Origin: Aquibium pacificus
Lineage (GTDB): Bacteria > Pseudomonadota > Alphaproteobacteria > Rhizobiales > Rhizobiaceae
Assembly (NCBI RefSeq): GCF_040839445.1
Contig: NZ_JBDPGJ010000002.1
Location: 372,001 to 436,000, forward strand
Length of the DNA stretch: 64,000 bases
Direction: 5' to 3'
Both the position numbers and the translations under genes were made by a program. This document shows, one piece after another, positions 35,262 to 44,532 of this stretch. A model generated the notes under the pieces. That model was not told the DNA's origin and ran no database searches. It saw nothing but the letters and a program-made list of their open reading frames with translations. Numbering within the stretch: position 1 is the first letter of the stretch; each line of letters opens with the position of its first letter.

Positions 35262-35930
35262 ATGTTCGACTGGCGATGGGATTTCACCTGGGAGATCTTG
35301 CCGCGCCTCATCCTGGCGACCGGCAACACGCTGTTGGCGGCGGGGCTGGGTTACGCCATCGCGGTCGTGCTCGGTCTCATCTTCGCGCTCGCCCAGCGGA
35401 CCCCGTCGAGAGTGCTGACCAGGATTGTGCGCGAGGCGGTCGAGTTCATCCGCTCGACGCCGCTGGTGCTGCAGATCTTCTTCATCTTCTACGTTGGGCC
35501 GCAGTTCGGCCTGCGCCTGTCGCCATGGACGGCGGGCATGATCGCGATCGGCCTGCACTACGCGTCCTATCTCTCGGAGGTCTATCGCGGCGGTCTGGAA
35601 AGCGTTCCAAAGGGCCAGTGGGAGGCAGCGACCTCGCTCAACCTCTCGATGGCTCGGACCTATTTCCGCATCATCATTCCGCAGGCGCTGCCGCCGTCGC
35701 TTGCCGGCATGGGCAACTACCTCGTCGGCATCTTCAAGGATACGCCGATGCTTTCGGTCATCGGCGTCGCCGAATTGATGCACACCGCCACCGCGATCGG
35801 TTCGGAGACCTATCGCTATCTCGAGCCCTACACGCTGGTCGGGATCATCTTCCTGATGATCTCGCTGCCCACCGCCGCAGGCATCCGCGTCTTCGAGACC
35901 TGGGTACGCCGGAAACTGGGATTGAACTGA
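35262..35930 (+). CDS. ehuD: Ectoine/hydroxyectoine ABC transporter permease
   Basis: The second permease, 222 residues, of the same family: an N-terminal amphipathic start (MFDWRWDFTWEILPRLI), five hydrophobic segments and the coupling loop GQWEAATSLNLSMARTYFRI followed by IIPQAL. Its stop overlaps the ehuA start as ATGA. Confidence 0.93.
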   Translation: MFDWRWDFTWEILPRLILATGNTLLAAGLGYAIAVVLGLIFALAQRTPSRVLTRIVREAVEFIRSTPLVLQIFFIFYVGPQFGLRLSPWTAGMIAIGLHYASYLSEVYRGGLESVPKGQWEAATSLNLSMARTYFRIIIPQALPPSLAGMGNYLVGIFKDTPMLSVIGVAELMHTATAIGSETYRYLEPYTLVGIIFLMISLPTAAGIRVFETWVRRKLGLN

Positions 35931-36751
35931 TGACCGACGAAGACCTCTCCGCCTTCCCGCTCGTCCTCGAAGGCGACGACGTGCCCATGGTGAGCTTCAG
36001 GAGGGTCACCAAGCGATACGGCGAACTCGTCGTGCTCGACGCGCTCGACCTCGACGTCGCGGAGGGCGAGATGGTCACCGTCATCGGGCCATCCGGTTCG
36101 GGCAAGACCACCGTGCTCAGGATGCTGATGACGCTGGAGACGATCAACGGCGGCGTCATCTACGTGGACGGCAAGCCTTTGACCCACATGCCGGAAAACG
36201 GCAGGCTGGTGCGCGCCAACAGCAGGCACCTGCGCCAGATGCGCTCCAACATCGGCATGTGCTTCCAGCACTTCAATCTCTTCCCGCACATGACGGCGCT
36301 GGAAAACTGCATGGAGGGACCGGTCCACGTGCTCGGCATCCCGAAGAAGGAAGCGCGCGAGCGCTCCGAGGAGCTGCTCGAGATGGTCGGCATGGCCGAA
36401 AAACGCGACCAGCATCCCTCGCGCCTGTCCGGCGGCCAGCAGCAGCGCGTGGCGATCGCACGCGCGCTGGCCATGCGGCCCAAGGTGATGCTGTTCGACG
36501 AGGTGACTTCGGCGCTCGATCCCGAAGTCATCGGCGAGGTCACCAACGTGATCCGCCGGCTCGTCGCCGAACACAATCTGACGATGCTCATGGTCACCCA
36601 CCAGATGGGCTTCGCCAAGGACATCTCGGACCGGGTCTGCTTCTTCTTCGGCGGTCGCATCGAGGAGCAGGGCACCCCGGACGAGCTCTTCGGCAATCCG
36701 CAAAAGGAGCGCACGCAGCAATTCCTGAGCGCGGTGAAGGAGGCGGCTTGA
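35930..36751 (+). CDS. ehuA: Ectoine/hydroxyectoine ABC transporter ATP-binding protein
   Basis: The 273-residue ATPase has Walker A GPSGSGKTT, the Q-loop MCFQHFNLFPHMTALEN, signature LSGGQQQR, Walker B VMLFDEVTSALDP and the switch histidine in VTHQMGF. Here it is last of the four transporter genes (B-C-D-A), unlike the ehuABCD order described for Sinorhizobium meliloti. The start at 35930 overlaps the ehuD stop. Confidence 0.94.
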   Translation: MTDEDLSAFPLVLEGDDVPMVSFRRVTKRYGELVVLDALDLDVAEGEMVTVIGPSGSGKTTVLRMLMTLETINGGVIYVDGKPLTHMPENGRLVRANSRHLRQMRSNIGMCFQHFNLFPHMTALENCMEGPVHVLGIPKKEARERSEELLEMVGMAEKRDQHPSRLSGGQQQRVAIARALAMRPKVMLFDEVTSALDPEVIGEVTNVIRRLVAEHNLTMLMVTHQMGFAKDISDRVCFFFGGRIEEQGTPDELFGNPQKERTQQFLSAVKEAA

Positions 36752-37755
36752 GCCTCTCGCTTGCCGATATTCTGGCCGCCGCCCGTACCATCCGCGACGT
36801 CGCGGTGCGCGCGCCCCTGGTGCCGTCGCCCTATTTGTCTGCTTTCTGCGGCCAGGACTTCCTGCTGAAACTCGAAAACACCCAGCCGATTGGCGCCTTC
36901 AAGCTGCGCGGCGCCGCCAACGCGGTGATGAACCTTCCCACCGACGTGAAGGGCGTGACCTGTTGCTCGACGGGGAACCACGGCCGCGGCGTCGCCTATG
37001 CGGCGCGGGCGCGGGGCCTGCGGGCGGTGGTGTGCATGTCATCACTGGTACCGAAGGCGAAGGTCGACGGGATCAGGGCGCTCGGGGCGGAGGTGCGCAT
37101 CACCGGCAGGAGCCAGGACGAGGCGCTGGCGGAAAGCCAGCGGCTCGCCCGCGACGAAGGTCTTGCCGAGATTTCGCCCTTCGACGATCCGCTGGTCATC
37201 GCGGGACAGGGCACGATCGGGCTGGAACTGATGCAGGACCGGCCGGATCTCGACACGGTCCTGGTGCCGCTGTCCGGCGGCGGCCTGGCCGCCGGCGTGG
37301 CGCTGGCAGTCAAGGCGATCCGTCCGGATGCGACGGTCATCGGCATCTCGATGGATCGCGGCGCGGCGATGCACGCATCCATCCGCGCCGGACACCCGGT
37401 CGAGGTGGAGGAAGTGGCAAGCCTCGCCGATTCGCTCGGCGGCGGCATCGGATCGGACAACAGGCTCTCCTTTCCCCTCTGCCGAGACCTGCTGGACGAC
37501 GTGGTGCTCGTCACCGAGGAGGAGATCTACCGCGCCATGCAGACGCTGTTTTACGAGGACCGCATGGTGGCGGAGGGCGCCTGCGTCGTCGGCATAGCCG
37601 CCCTGCAAGCCGGCAAACTACCCGCGCTGCGTGGACCTGTCGCCACCGTCATAACGGGACGAAACATGGACATGGAAGTCTTCCGGCAGATCGTCTCTGG
37701 AGAAGACGTGATACTCGGCGACGTCACACTGAAAGGCCGCCCCTATGCCGCATGA
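36748..37755 (+). CDS. eutB: Hydroxyectoine utilization dehydratase, TTG start
   Basis: A 335-residue PLP enzyme of the threonine dehydratase fold, taken to help convert hydroxyectoine to ectoine. The PLP lysine is in PIGAFKLRGAANAV and the glycine-rich phosphate loop is PLSGGGLAAGVAL; SLADILAAARTI opens the conserved part. The start is TTG at 36748, overlapping the ehuA stop as TTGA, with GAAGGAGGC before it. A general threonine dehydratase activity cannot be excluded, but position between ehuA and eutC is decisive. Confidence 0.9.
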   Translation: MSLSLADILAAARTIRDVAVRAPLVPSPYLSAFCGQDFLLKLENTQPIGAFKLRGAANAVMNLPTDVKGVTCCSTGNHGRGVAYAARARGLRAVVCMSSLVPKAKVDGIRALGAEVRITGRSQDEALAESQRLARDEGLAEISPFDDPLVIAGQGTIGLELMQDRPDLDTVLVPLSGGGLAAGVALAVKAIRPDATVIGISMDRGAAMHASIRAGHPVEVEEVASLADSLGGGIGSDNRLSFPLCRDLLDDVVLVTEEEIYRAMQTLFYEDRMVAEGACVVGIAALQAGKLPALRGPVATVITGRNMDMEVFRQIVSGEDVILGDVTLKGRPYAA

Positions 37756-38737
37756 CGTGACCGTGCTGACCGAACGCGATCTACGCGGGATCGTCGCGCT
37801 CGACCTCGCCACGGTCGCGGTGGTCGGAAAGGCTTTCGCCGCGCTGGCGAGCGGCAAGGTCGTCATGCCGCCGATCCTCTCCATGGCCATCCCGGAGGCC
37901 AACGGCGAGGTGGACGTCAAGACCGCCTACATTCCGGGCTTCGAGGGTTTCGCCATCAAGGTCAGTCCCGGATTCTTCGACAACCCGAAGCTCGGCCTGC
38001 CGAGTCTCAATGGACTGATGATCCTGTTCTCGGCGAAAACCGGACTGGTGCAGGCGCTGCTGCTCGACAACGGATACCTCACCGACATCCGCACCGCGGC
38101 GGCGGGCGGGGTGGCGGCTAAGCATCTCGCGCCGCAACGGGTCGAGACAGCGGGCGTGATCGGCACCGGCGCGCAGGCGCGACTGCAGATCGCTGCCGCG
38201 TTGCTGATGCGGCCGATCAAACGCGTTCTCGTCTGGGGCAGGGACGCCGGCAAGTCGGCGGCCTGCGCGCTCGATCTCGCCTCGCAACACGGCATCGACG
38301 CCGAGCCGGTCGACGATCCGGCGCGGCTGGTGGCCGAAAGCCAACTCGTCATCACAACCACGCCCGCCGAGCAGCCGGTGCTCAAGGCCGAATGGCTGCA
38401 TCCGGGGCTGCACGTCACCGCCATGGGCTCCGACCAGGCCGGCAAGAACGAGATCGATCCGAAGGCGCTCGCCGCCGCCGACCTCTACGCCTGCGACCGG
38501 GTCAGCCAGTGCGAAAAGCTGGGCGAACTGCGCAGCGCCATCGAAGCCGGCCTGTGGAACAAGGGCACGCCGCCAGAACTCGGCGACATCGTCGCCGGCA
38601 AGAAACCCGGCCGCACCTCCGAGGACCAGGTGACGATCTGCGACCTCACCGGCACCGGCGCCCAGGACACAGCCATCGCCACCTTCGCCATGCAACGCGC
38701 GCGGACGGCCGGAGCGGGGTCGGTGATCTCGACCTGA
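37745..38737 (+). CDS. eutC: Ornithine cyclodeaminase-family protein of hydroxyectoine utilization
   Basis: A 330-residue protein of the ornithine cyclodeaminase/mu-crystallin family, with the substrate segments VDVKTAYIPGFEGFAIKVSPG and LTDIRTAAAGGVAAKHLAP and the NAD fold motif GVIGTGAQARLQIAAAL. It overlaps eutB by 11 bases. Grouped with EutB as part of hydroxyectoine-to-ectoine conversion; the third usual partner, eutA, is absent here. Confidence 0.9.
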   Translation: MPHDVTVLTERDLRGIVALDLATVAVVGKAFAALASGKVVMPPILSMAIPEANGEVDVKTAYIPGFEGFAIKVSPGFFDNPKLGLPSLNGLMILFSAKTGLVQALLLDNGYLTDIRTAAAGGVAAKHLAPQRVETAGVIGTGAQARLQIAAALLMRPIKRVLVWGRDAGKSAACALDLASQHGIDAEPVDDPARLVAESQLVITTTPAEQPVLKAEWLHPGLHVTAMGSDQAGKNEIDPKALAAADLYACDRVSQCEKLGELRSAIEAGLWNKGTPPELGDIVAGKKPGRTSEDQVTICDLTGTGAQDTAIATFAMQRARTAGAGSVIST

Positions 38738-38742
38738 AATCC

Positions 38743-39237
38743 ATGCTGAAGCTCGACGAGCGCGACCTGAAGATCCTTTCCATCCTGCGCGAGGAGGGCC
38801 GCATCTCGAAGGCCGATCTGGCGCGGCGGGTGAACCTCTCGGCGGCACCCTGCTGGGAACGGCTGCAGCGGCTGGAAAAGGCCGGCATCATCAAGGGCTA
38901 TCACGCCGACGTAGCGCTGAAGAAGCTCGGCGCCCATATCGTGGTCTTCATGGCGGCCGAACTGGAGCAGCACCGGGCGGAGGATTTCCAGATCTTCGAG
39001 CGCGCCATGGAGCGTCATGACGAGATCGTTGCCTGCTGGGCCGTCGGCGGAGGCTTCGACTACATCCTGCAGATCGTCACGCGGGACATCGACAGCTACC
39101 AGCGCCTCGTGGACGACCTCCTGCAGGCGCGTGTCGGGCTTGCCCGCTATTTCACCTATGTTGTCACCAAGCCTGTAAAACAGTCGGCGCGGCTGCCGCT
39201 CGACCTGATCGCGAAAGGCGGATCGCCAAAGGAATAG
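38743..39237 (+). CDS. doeX: Lrp/AsnC-family regulator of ectoine degradation
   Basis: A 164-residue protein: N-terminal helix-turn-helix (LKILSILREEGRISKADLAR, then RRVNLSAAPCWERLQRLEKA) and the C-terminal RAM ligand domain (HIVVFMAAELEQH, VGGGFDYILQIVTRDIDSY). It lies between eutC and doeC, the position of DoeX in other clusters. Together with the GntR gene, the island carries two regulators of different families. Confidence 0.9.
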   Translation: MLKLDERDLKILSILREEGRISKADLARRVNLSAAPCWERLQRLEKAGIIKGYHADVALKKLGAHIVVFMAAELEQHRAEDFQIFERAMERHDEIVACWAVGGGFDYILQIVTRDIDSYQRLVDDLLQARVGLARYFTYVVTKPVKQSARLPLDLIAKGGSPKE

Positions 39238-39358
39238 CGGGTGCCAACGCCGAAATCCGGAAGGATCGTTGGCGAAGCTCGCCGGGGACAAAGGTTCCTT
39301 CGGGCGATTCCGGACCAGAATCCCGGCATCAGAAGACTTGCCCCGGGAGCCGATCGCA

Positions 39359-40843
39359 ATGCCGAACGTCGCATTCCTTCAGAAGACGTCCCTTTCCAGC
39401 CTGCGCGACCCGCGGCTGTTCCGCGAATACGCCTATGTGAACGGCGCCTGGACCGCCGGGTCGGCGCGCGACTTCATCGACGTCACCAATCCCGCCGACG
39501 GCAGCAGGATCGGCGCGGTGCCGGCGATGACGACCGCCGACACGGACGAGGCCATCCAGGCCGCGCACGTCGCCTTCGCCGCCTGGTCCGCCGAATTGCC
39601 ACAGAAGCGGGCGCAGCTGCTGCGCCGCTGGTTCGACCTCATCGTCGCGGCGCGCCAGGATCTCGCGCATCTGATGGTGGAGGAGCAGGGCAAGCCGCTC
39701 TCGGAAGCGCTGGGCGAGATCGACTACGCCGCCTCGTTCGTGGAATACTACGCCGAGGAGGCAAAACGCCTGAACGTCGAGGGCGTGACCTCCCATCTCG
39801 CGGGCGCGGACATGTCCCTCGTGCGCCAGCCCTGCGGCGTGGCGGCGCTCGTCACGCCGTGGAACTTTCCCTCCGCCATGCTGACGCGCAAGGCCGCCGC
39901 CGCGCTCGCCGCCGGCTGCACCGTCGTCGCCCACCCTTCCTCCGAAACGCCGTTCTCGGCGCTGGCACTGGCCGAACTCGCCGAGCGCGCCGGTTTCCCG
40001 GCGGGCGTCTTCAACGTGGTGACCGGTCATGCGCCAGAGGTGGTCGGCGCGCTGACGGCCTCGCGGCTGGTGCGGGTCGTTTCCTTCACCGGCTCGACCG
40101 AAATCGGTCGGCTGCTCTATCGCCAGTCGGCATCCACTGTGAAGCGGCTGGTGATGGAACTCGGCGGCCATGCGCCCTTCGTCGCCTTCGCCGACTGCGA
40201 CCTCGACCGCGCGGTGGAACGGGCGATCGGCGCCAAGTTCGCGACGTCCGGGCAGGACTGCCTGGCCGCAAACCGCTTCTACGTCGAGCGCCCGATCTAC
40301 GAGCGCTTCGTCGAGGCCTTCGCCGCGAAGACGCGAGCGCTGACGGTGGCCCCCGGCCTGTCCAATCCGGACATCGGGCCGCTGATGAACGAACGTGCGG
40401 TCGAAAAGCAGGAAGCGCACGTCGCCGACGCGCTCGCCAGAGGCGCGCGGCTCGTCTGCGGTGGGAAGAGGCATGCGGCCGGCCCACTGTTCTTCCAGCC
40501 GACCGTGCTGGCCGACGTGCCCGAAGATGCGGCGATCTTCCGCGAGGAGACCTTCGGCCCGGTTGCGGCCTTCGCGCCCTTCGACCGCGAGGACGAGGTG
40601 CTGGCGCGGGCGAACGGCACCGAGACTGGCCTCGTTGCCTATCTCCATACCTCCGACCCGGCGCGCATCGCCCGCATGTCGCGGCTGCTGGAGTTCGGCA
40701 TGGTTGCAGTGAACCGCACCAAGATCACCGGCGCGCCGGTGCCCTTCGGCGGCGTGAAGCAGGCCGGGCTCGGGCGCGAGGGGTCGCGCCACGGCATGGA
40801 AGCCTATACGGACATCAAATACATCTGCCGCGACGCCGCCTGA
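39359..40843 (+). CDS. doeC: Aldehyde dehydrogenase, probable L-aspartate-beta-semialdehyde dehydrogenase
   Basis: A 494-residue NAD(P)-dependent aldehyde dehydrogenase of the succinate-semialdehyde type. Catalytic residues are the cysteine in ATSGQDCLAANRFYVE and the glutamate in VMELGGHAPFVAF; TPWNFPSAMLTRKAAAALA binds the cofactor. It would oxidise aspartate semialdehyde from DoeD to aspartate. By sequence it equally fits a succinate-semialdehyde dehydrogenase; the doe context decides. I used the ATG at 39359; an in-frame ATG at 39269 adds 30 unconserved residues. Confidence 0.88.
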   Translation: MPNVAFLQKTSLSSLRDPRLFREYAYVNGAWTAGSARDFIDVTNPADGSRIGAVPAMTTADTDEAIQAAHVAFAAWSAELPQKRAQLLRRWFDLIVAARQDLAHLMVEEQGKPLSEALGEIDYAASFVEYYAEEAKRLNVEGVTSHLAGADMSLVRQPCGVAALVTPWNFPSAMLTRKAAAALAAGCTVVAHPSSETPFSALALAELAERAGFPAGVFNVVTGHAPEVVGALTASRLVRVVSFTGSTEIGRLLYRQSASTVKRLVMELGGHAPFVAFADCDLDRAVERAIGAKFATSGQDCLAANRFYVERPIYERFVEAFAAKTRALTVAPGLSNPDIGPLMNERAVEKQEAHVADALARGARLVCGGKRHAAGPLFFQPTVLADVPEDAAIFREETFGPVAAFAPFDREDEVLARANGTETGLVAYLHTSDPARIARMSRLLEFGMVAVNRTKITGAPVPFGGVKQAGLGREGSRHGMEAYTDIKYICRDAA

Positions 40844-40877
40844 GCGCACCGGCCATCGCACGAACAGGAGAGAAAAC

Positions 40878-42248
40878 ATGCTGAAGAACGACCTGATCGA
40901 CCAGTGGGACCGGGACCATTTCTTCCACCCCTCCACGCACCTTGCCCAGCATGCGCGGGGCGAGACGCCGAACCGCATCGTCACCGGCGGCAAGGGCGTG
41001 TTCATCGAGGACCGCGACGGCAACCGCCTGCTGGACGCCTTCGCGGGGCTCTACTGCGTCAACGTCGGCTACGGCCGCCCCGAGATCGCCGAGGCGATCG
41101 CCGCGCAGGCCAAGGAACTCGCCTACTACCATGCCTATGTCGGCCACGGCACGGAAGCCTCTGTGACGCTGGCGAAAATGGTGCTGGAACGCGCGCCGAA
41201 GAACATGTCCAAGGTTTATTTCGGCCTCGGCGGATCCGACGCCAACGAGACCAACGTCAAGCTCGTCTGGTACTACAACAACATCCTCGAGCGTCCGGAG
41301 AAGAAGAAGATCGTCTCGCGCTGGCGCGGCTATCACGGCTCCGGCCTGGTGACGGGTTCCCTGACGGGGCTGAAGCTCTTCCACGACAAGTTCGACCTGC
41401 CGCTCGACCGCATCCTGCACACGGAAGCGCCGTACTTCTACCGCCGGCCGGACCTCGCCATGAGCGAGGCGGATTTCGTCGCACATTGCGTCACGGAACT
41501 CGAAACGCTGATCGAGCGCGAGGGCGCCGACACGATCGCCGCCTTCATCGGTGAGCCGGTGCTCGGCACGGGCGGCATCGTTCCGCCGCCGACAGGCTAC
41601 TGGGAAGCCATCCAGACCGTGCTGAGGAAGCACGACATCCTGCTCATCGCCGACGAGGTCGTGACAGGCTTCGGCCGGCTCGGCACCATGTTCGGGTCCG
41701 ACCATTTCGGCATCGAGGCCGACATCATCACCATCGCCAAGGGGCTGACTTCCGCCTACGCGCCGCTGTCCGGCTCGATCATCTCGAAAAAGGTCTGGGA
41801 AGTGCTGGAGCGCGGCACCGACGAAAACGGCCCGATCGGCCACGGCTGGACCTATTCGGCTCATCCGATCGGCGCCGCGGCCGGCGTCGCCAATCTGAAG
41901 CTCATCGACAGCCTCGGCCTCGTAAAAAACGCCGGCGAGACCGGCGCCTACCTGAACAGCGCGATGAAGGACGCACTCGGCCGCCATGTCCATGTCGGCG
42001 ACGTGCGCGGCGAGGGCATGCTGTGCGCCGTCGAGTTCGTCGAGGACAGGGAGAAGCGGACCTTCTTCGATCCGGCAAAAAAAGTCGGGCCGGCGGTCGC
42101 GGCGGCGCTCCTGAAGAAGGGCATCATCGCGCGCGCCATGCCGCAGGGCGACATCCTCGGTTTCGCCCCTCCGCTCTGCCTCACCCGCGCCGAAGCAGAC
42201 GAGATCGTCGGCAAGGCGGCGGAAGCGGTGAAGGACGTGCTCGGCTGA
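40878..42248 (+). CDS. doeD: Class-III aminotransferase, probable L-2,4-diaminobutyrate transaminase
   Basis: A 456-residue PLP aminotransferase (omega-amino type). PLP contacts include IADEVVTGFGRLG and the Schiff-base lysine in ITIAKGLTSAYAPLSG; KVYFGLGGSDANETNVKLV and HGWTYSAHPIGAAA are family motifs. It would convert diaminobutyrate to aspartate semialdehyde. AGGAGAGAAAAC precedes the ATG. Last gene of the rightward operon; a large GC-rich inverted repeat follows. Confidence 0.88.
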   Translation: MLKNDLIDQWDRDHFFHPSTHLAQHARGETPNRIVTGGKGVFIEDRDGNRLLDAFAGLYCVNVGYGRPEIAEAIAAQAKELAYYHAYVGHGTEASVTLAKMVLERAPKNMSKVYFGLGGSDANETNVKLVWYYNNILERPEKKKIVSRWRGYHGSGLVTGSLTGLKLFHDKFDLPLDRILHTEAPYFYRRPDLAMSEADFVAHCVTELETLIEREGADTIAAFIGEPVLGTGGIVPPPTGYWEAIQTVLRKHDILLIADEVVTGFGRLGTMFGSDHFGIEADIITIAKGLTSAYAPLSGSIISKKVWEVLERGTDENGPIGHGWTYSAHPIGAAAGVANLKLIDSLGLVKNAGETGAYLNSAMKDALGRHVHVGDVRGEGMLCAVEFVEDREKRTFFDPAKKVGPAVAAALLKKGIIARAMPQGDILGFAPPLCLTRAEADEIVGKAAEAVKDVLG

Positions 42249-42568
42249 GACTTCGGCAAATCTCCACTTGAAAGGCTTGCCGCAGAGCGCCGCGCCGTCG
42301 TCCCCTCCCCCTTGAGGGGAGGGTCAGGGTGGGGGTCCGCGCGTAGCGCGAGAAGGACCCATTTCCTTCGATCTATCGAAAATCTCTCCAACACTTGGCC
42401 CTATTGCGCCCTTCGGGCGGCCCCCCACCCCCAACCCCTCCCCTCACGGGGGAGGGGAGTCGCGGCGGCTCCTGCTGACTCCCGAAATTCGTTCCCTGAC
42501 CCGCGTGCATTCGCCGTCGCTTGATGGCAACCTGACAGCCGCACCCCGCGACGAGAAGGAACCGCGCC
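42249..42568. other. 320-base intergenic region between doeD and the formamidase gene
   Basis: No gene supported. It is mostly occupied by the inverted repeat at 42302-42459. The rest (42460-42568) leads into the GAGAAGGA ribosome site of the next gene and shows no clear promoter. Confidence 0.6.
42302..42459. repeat. GC-rich intergenic inverted repeat
   Basis: The left arm (42302-42337, CCCCTCCCCCTTGAGGGGAG onward) and the right arm (about 42420-42459, ending CCCCTCACGGGGGAGGGG) are near-perfect reverse complements of about 36 bases with an 80-85-base centre. Each arm also folds on itself, and the centre holds small stems such as GCGCGTAGCGC. Similar C/G-run palindromes are common between genes in this bacterial group. 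It can act as a bidirectional terminator after doeD. Confidence 0.7.
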
Positions 42569-43510
42569 ATGGCAATGGGACAAAGGACGATCCATTCGGC
42601 GAACTGCCATTGCGGATGGGACAATTCCCTTCCGCCGGCGATGACGATCGCGCCCGGCGAAACGGTGCGCTTCGAGTGCCGTGATGCCGGCTACGGTCAT
42701 TTCGGACCGGCCTCGGTCGACGCCGACGTGAGGGCGCTCGATTTCGCCCGGGTCAATCCGGTCGCCGGTCCGGTCTTCGTCGATGGAGCCGAGCCCGGCG
42801 ATTGTCTGAAGGTGACGATCGGGAATTTCGAGCCTTCCGGCTTCGGCTGGACGGCGATCATCCCCGGCTTCGGCCTGCTCGCCGACCAGTTCAGTGAGCC
42901 GCGCCTGCATTTGTGGGAATACGACAGTCGGGCCGCCAGGCCCGCGATGTTCGGTCGCCACGCCCGTATTCCGCTGAAGCCGTTTGCCGGTACGATCGGC
43001 GTCGCGCCCGCGCAACCCGGACTGCATTCGATCGTTCCGCCGCGCCGGGTCGGCGGCAATCTCGACATACGCGATCTTTCGGCCGGCACCGTGCTTTATC
43101 TGCCCGTGGAGGTCCGCGGTGCGCTGTTTTCGGTCGGCGACACGCATGCCGCGCAGGGTGACGGTGAGATCTGCGGAACGGCGATCGAAAGCGCCATGGA
43201 CGCGACGTTCACCTTCGATCTGATCAAGCGCAAGGCGCCGCCCATGCCGCGCTTCACTACACCCGGCCCGGTGACGCGCCATCTCGACGGCTCGGGCTAC
43301 GAGGTGACGACGGGCGTCGGGCCCGACCTCATGGAGGCGGCGCGCAATGCCGTCTCCGGCATGATCGATCTTCTGGCTTCCACGCGCGGCATGGCGCCGG
43401 AAGAGGCCTACATGCTCTGCTCGGTCTGCGGCGATCTCCGGATCAGCGAGATCGTCGACGCGCCCAACTGGGTCGTGTCCTTCTATTTTCCGCGCATCGT
43501 ACTGGAGTAG
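42569..43510 (+). CDS. Acetamidase/formamidase family protein
   Basis: A 313-residue amidohydrolase of the FmdA/AmdA family, which hydrolyses short-chain amides to ammonia. Family segments are AMTIAPGETVRFECRDA, VFVDGAEPGDCLKVTI, the metal region FSVGDTHAAQGDGEICGTAIE and MLCSVCGDLRISEIVD. GAGAAGGA precedes the ATG. No amide transporter or regulator adjoins, so the natural substrate is not shown. Confidence 0.88.
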   Translation: MAMGQRTIHSANCHCGWDNSLPPAMTIAPGETVRFECRDAGYGHFGPASVDADVRALDFARVNPVAGPVFVDGAEPGDCLKVTIGNFEPSGFGWTAIIPGFGLLADQFSEPRLHLWEYDSRAARPAMFGRHARIPLKPFAGTIGVAPAQPGLHSIVPPRRVGGNLDIRDLSAGTVLYLPVEVRGALFSVGDTHAAQGDGEICGTAIESAMDATFTFDLIKRKAPPMPRFTTPGPVTRHLDGSGYEVTTGVGPDLMEAARNAVSGMIDLLASTRGMAPEEAYMLCSVCGDLRISEIVDAPNWVVSFYFPRIVLE

Positions 43511-43530
43511 CCGTCCGGCCCTCGATCCGT

Positions 43531-44493
43531 TCAGGAAGATCGACCGGGCGGAAAGACCTCGTAGCCCGGTTCTTCCGGCTCGTCGTCGACCAGTTCCCGC
43601 GGGAAACCTGGCGCCAGGATCGACAGGCCGGTCGCCTCCTCGAGCCGGCGGATGATGTCGTCCGAGTTCGCCCGCTCGCCGTAGCGGCGCTGGCCGTCGC
43701 GAAAAATGTCGATCATCAGAGGCGATATCTCCAGCGGAATGCCGTTCCGTTCCGCGATCTTCTGGAAAAGGCCGATGTCCTTCATGACGAGGTCCATCGA
43801 GAAGTCGACGTCGCGCGAGCCGGAGAGGATCAGCTGGCTTTCGGTCTCGTGCACGAAGGACGTGCCGGAGGAAATCTTTATCGCCTCGTATGTCGTGGCG
43901 AGGTCCATGCCCGCCGCCTTCATGGTCACCAGTGCCTCGCACAGCGTCAGGAGGTTGGCAGTGGCGAGATAGTTGGTCATGACCTTCAGCGTCGAGGCCG
44001 TGCCGACCGGTCCGGTGTGCAGGATACGGCGGCCGAGCACCTTCAGGACCGGCAGGACGCGCTCGAACACCGCGCGGTCGCAGCCGGCGAAGATCGAAAT
44101 GTTGCCGGTCGCCGCGCGGTGCACGCCGCCCGAAACCGGGCAATCGACGGCGGAAGCGCCGAGGGCGGCGACCTTTGCCGCCAGCCGCGTGATCTCGGCC
44201 GTGTCGGTGGTCGACATCTCCGACCAGATTTTTCCCTCTCCCAGACCGGCCAGTATGCCGTCGTCGGCTTCGACGACCTGCGCGGACGCGGCCGGCGAGG
44301 GCAGACAGGTGATCACCATGTCGCAGGCCTGCGCCATCGCGCGCGGGCTCTCCCCCCATTTCGCGCCGCCGTCCAGGAAACGCGCGGCGGCGCCGCGATC
44401 GAGGTCGCGCACCGTCAGGTCGAAGCCATTGCGCAACAGCGACCCGGCAAGCTTGCCGCCGACGTTGCCAAGCCCGATGAAGCCGATTTTCAT
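43531..44493 (-). CDS. NAD(P)-dependent 3-hydroxyacid dehydrogenase (3-hydroxyisobutyrate dehydrogenase family)
   Basis: A 320-residue beta-hydroxyacid dehydrogenase with the cofactor motif MKIGFIGLGNVGGKLAGSLL, the substrate motif DCPVSGGVHRAATGNISIFA and the catalytic lysine region GTASTLKVMTNYLATANLL. Members include 3-hydroxyisobutyrate, tartronate-semialdehyde and threonate dehydrogenases. It is the last of four leftward genes including a D-lyxose isomerase, so a sugar-acid substrate is more likely than a valine intermediate. Start at the ATG at 44491-44493. Confidence 0.85.
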   Translation of the reverse strand: MKIGFIGLGNVGGKLAGSLLRNGFDLTVRDLDRGAAARFLDGGAKWGESPRAMAQACDMVITCLPSPAASAQVVEADDGILAGLGEGKIWSEMSTTDTAEITRLAAKVAALGASAVDCPVSGGVHRAATGNISIFAGCDRAVFERVLPVLKVLGRRILHTGPVGTASTLKVMTNYLATANLLTLCEALVTMKAAGMDLATTYEAIKISSGTSFVHETESQLILSGSRDVDFSMDLVMKDIGLFQKIAERNGIPLEISPLMIDIFRDGQRRYGERANSDDIIRRLEEATGLSILAPGFPRELVDDEPEEPGYEVFPPGRSS

Positions 44494-44532
44494 GTGTTCG
44501 TCCCTGCTCCCAATATGCACGATCCGGTGGCA

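Noticed and set aside
34571..35929. Extension of ehuA back through ehuC and ehuD
   Set aside because: The frame is open only because of GC bias; EhuC and EhuD occupy this region in other frames with clear permease motifs.
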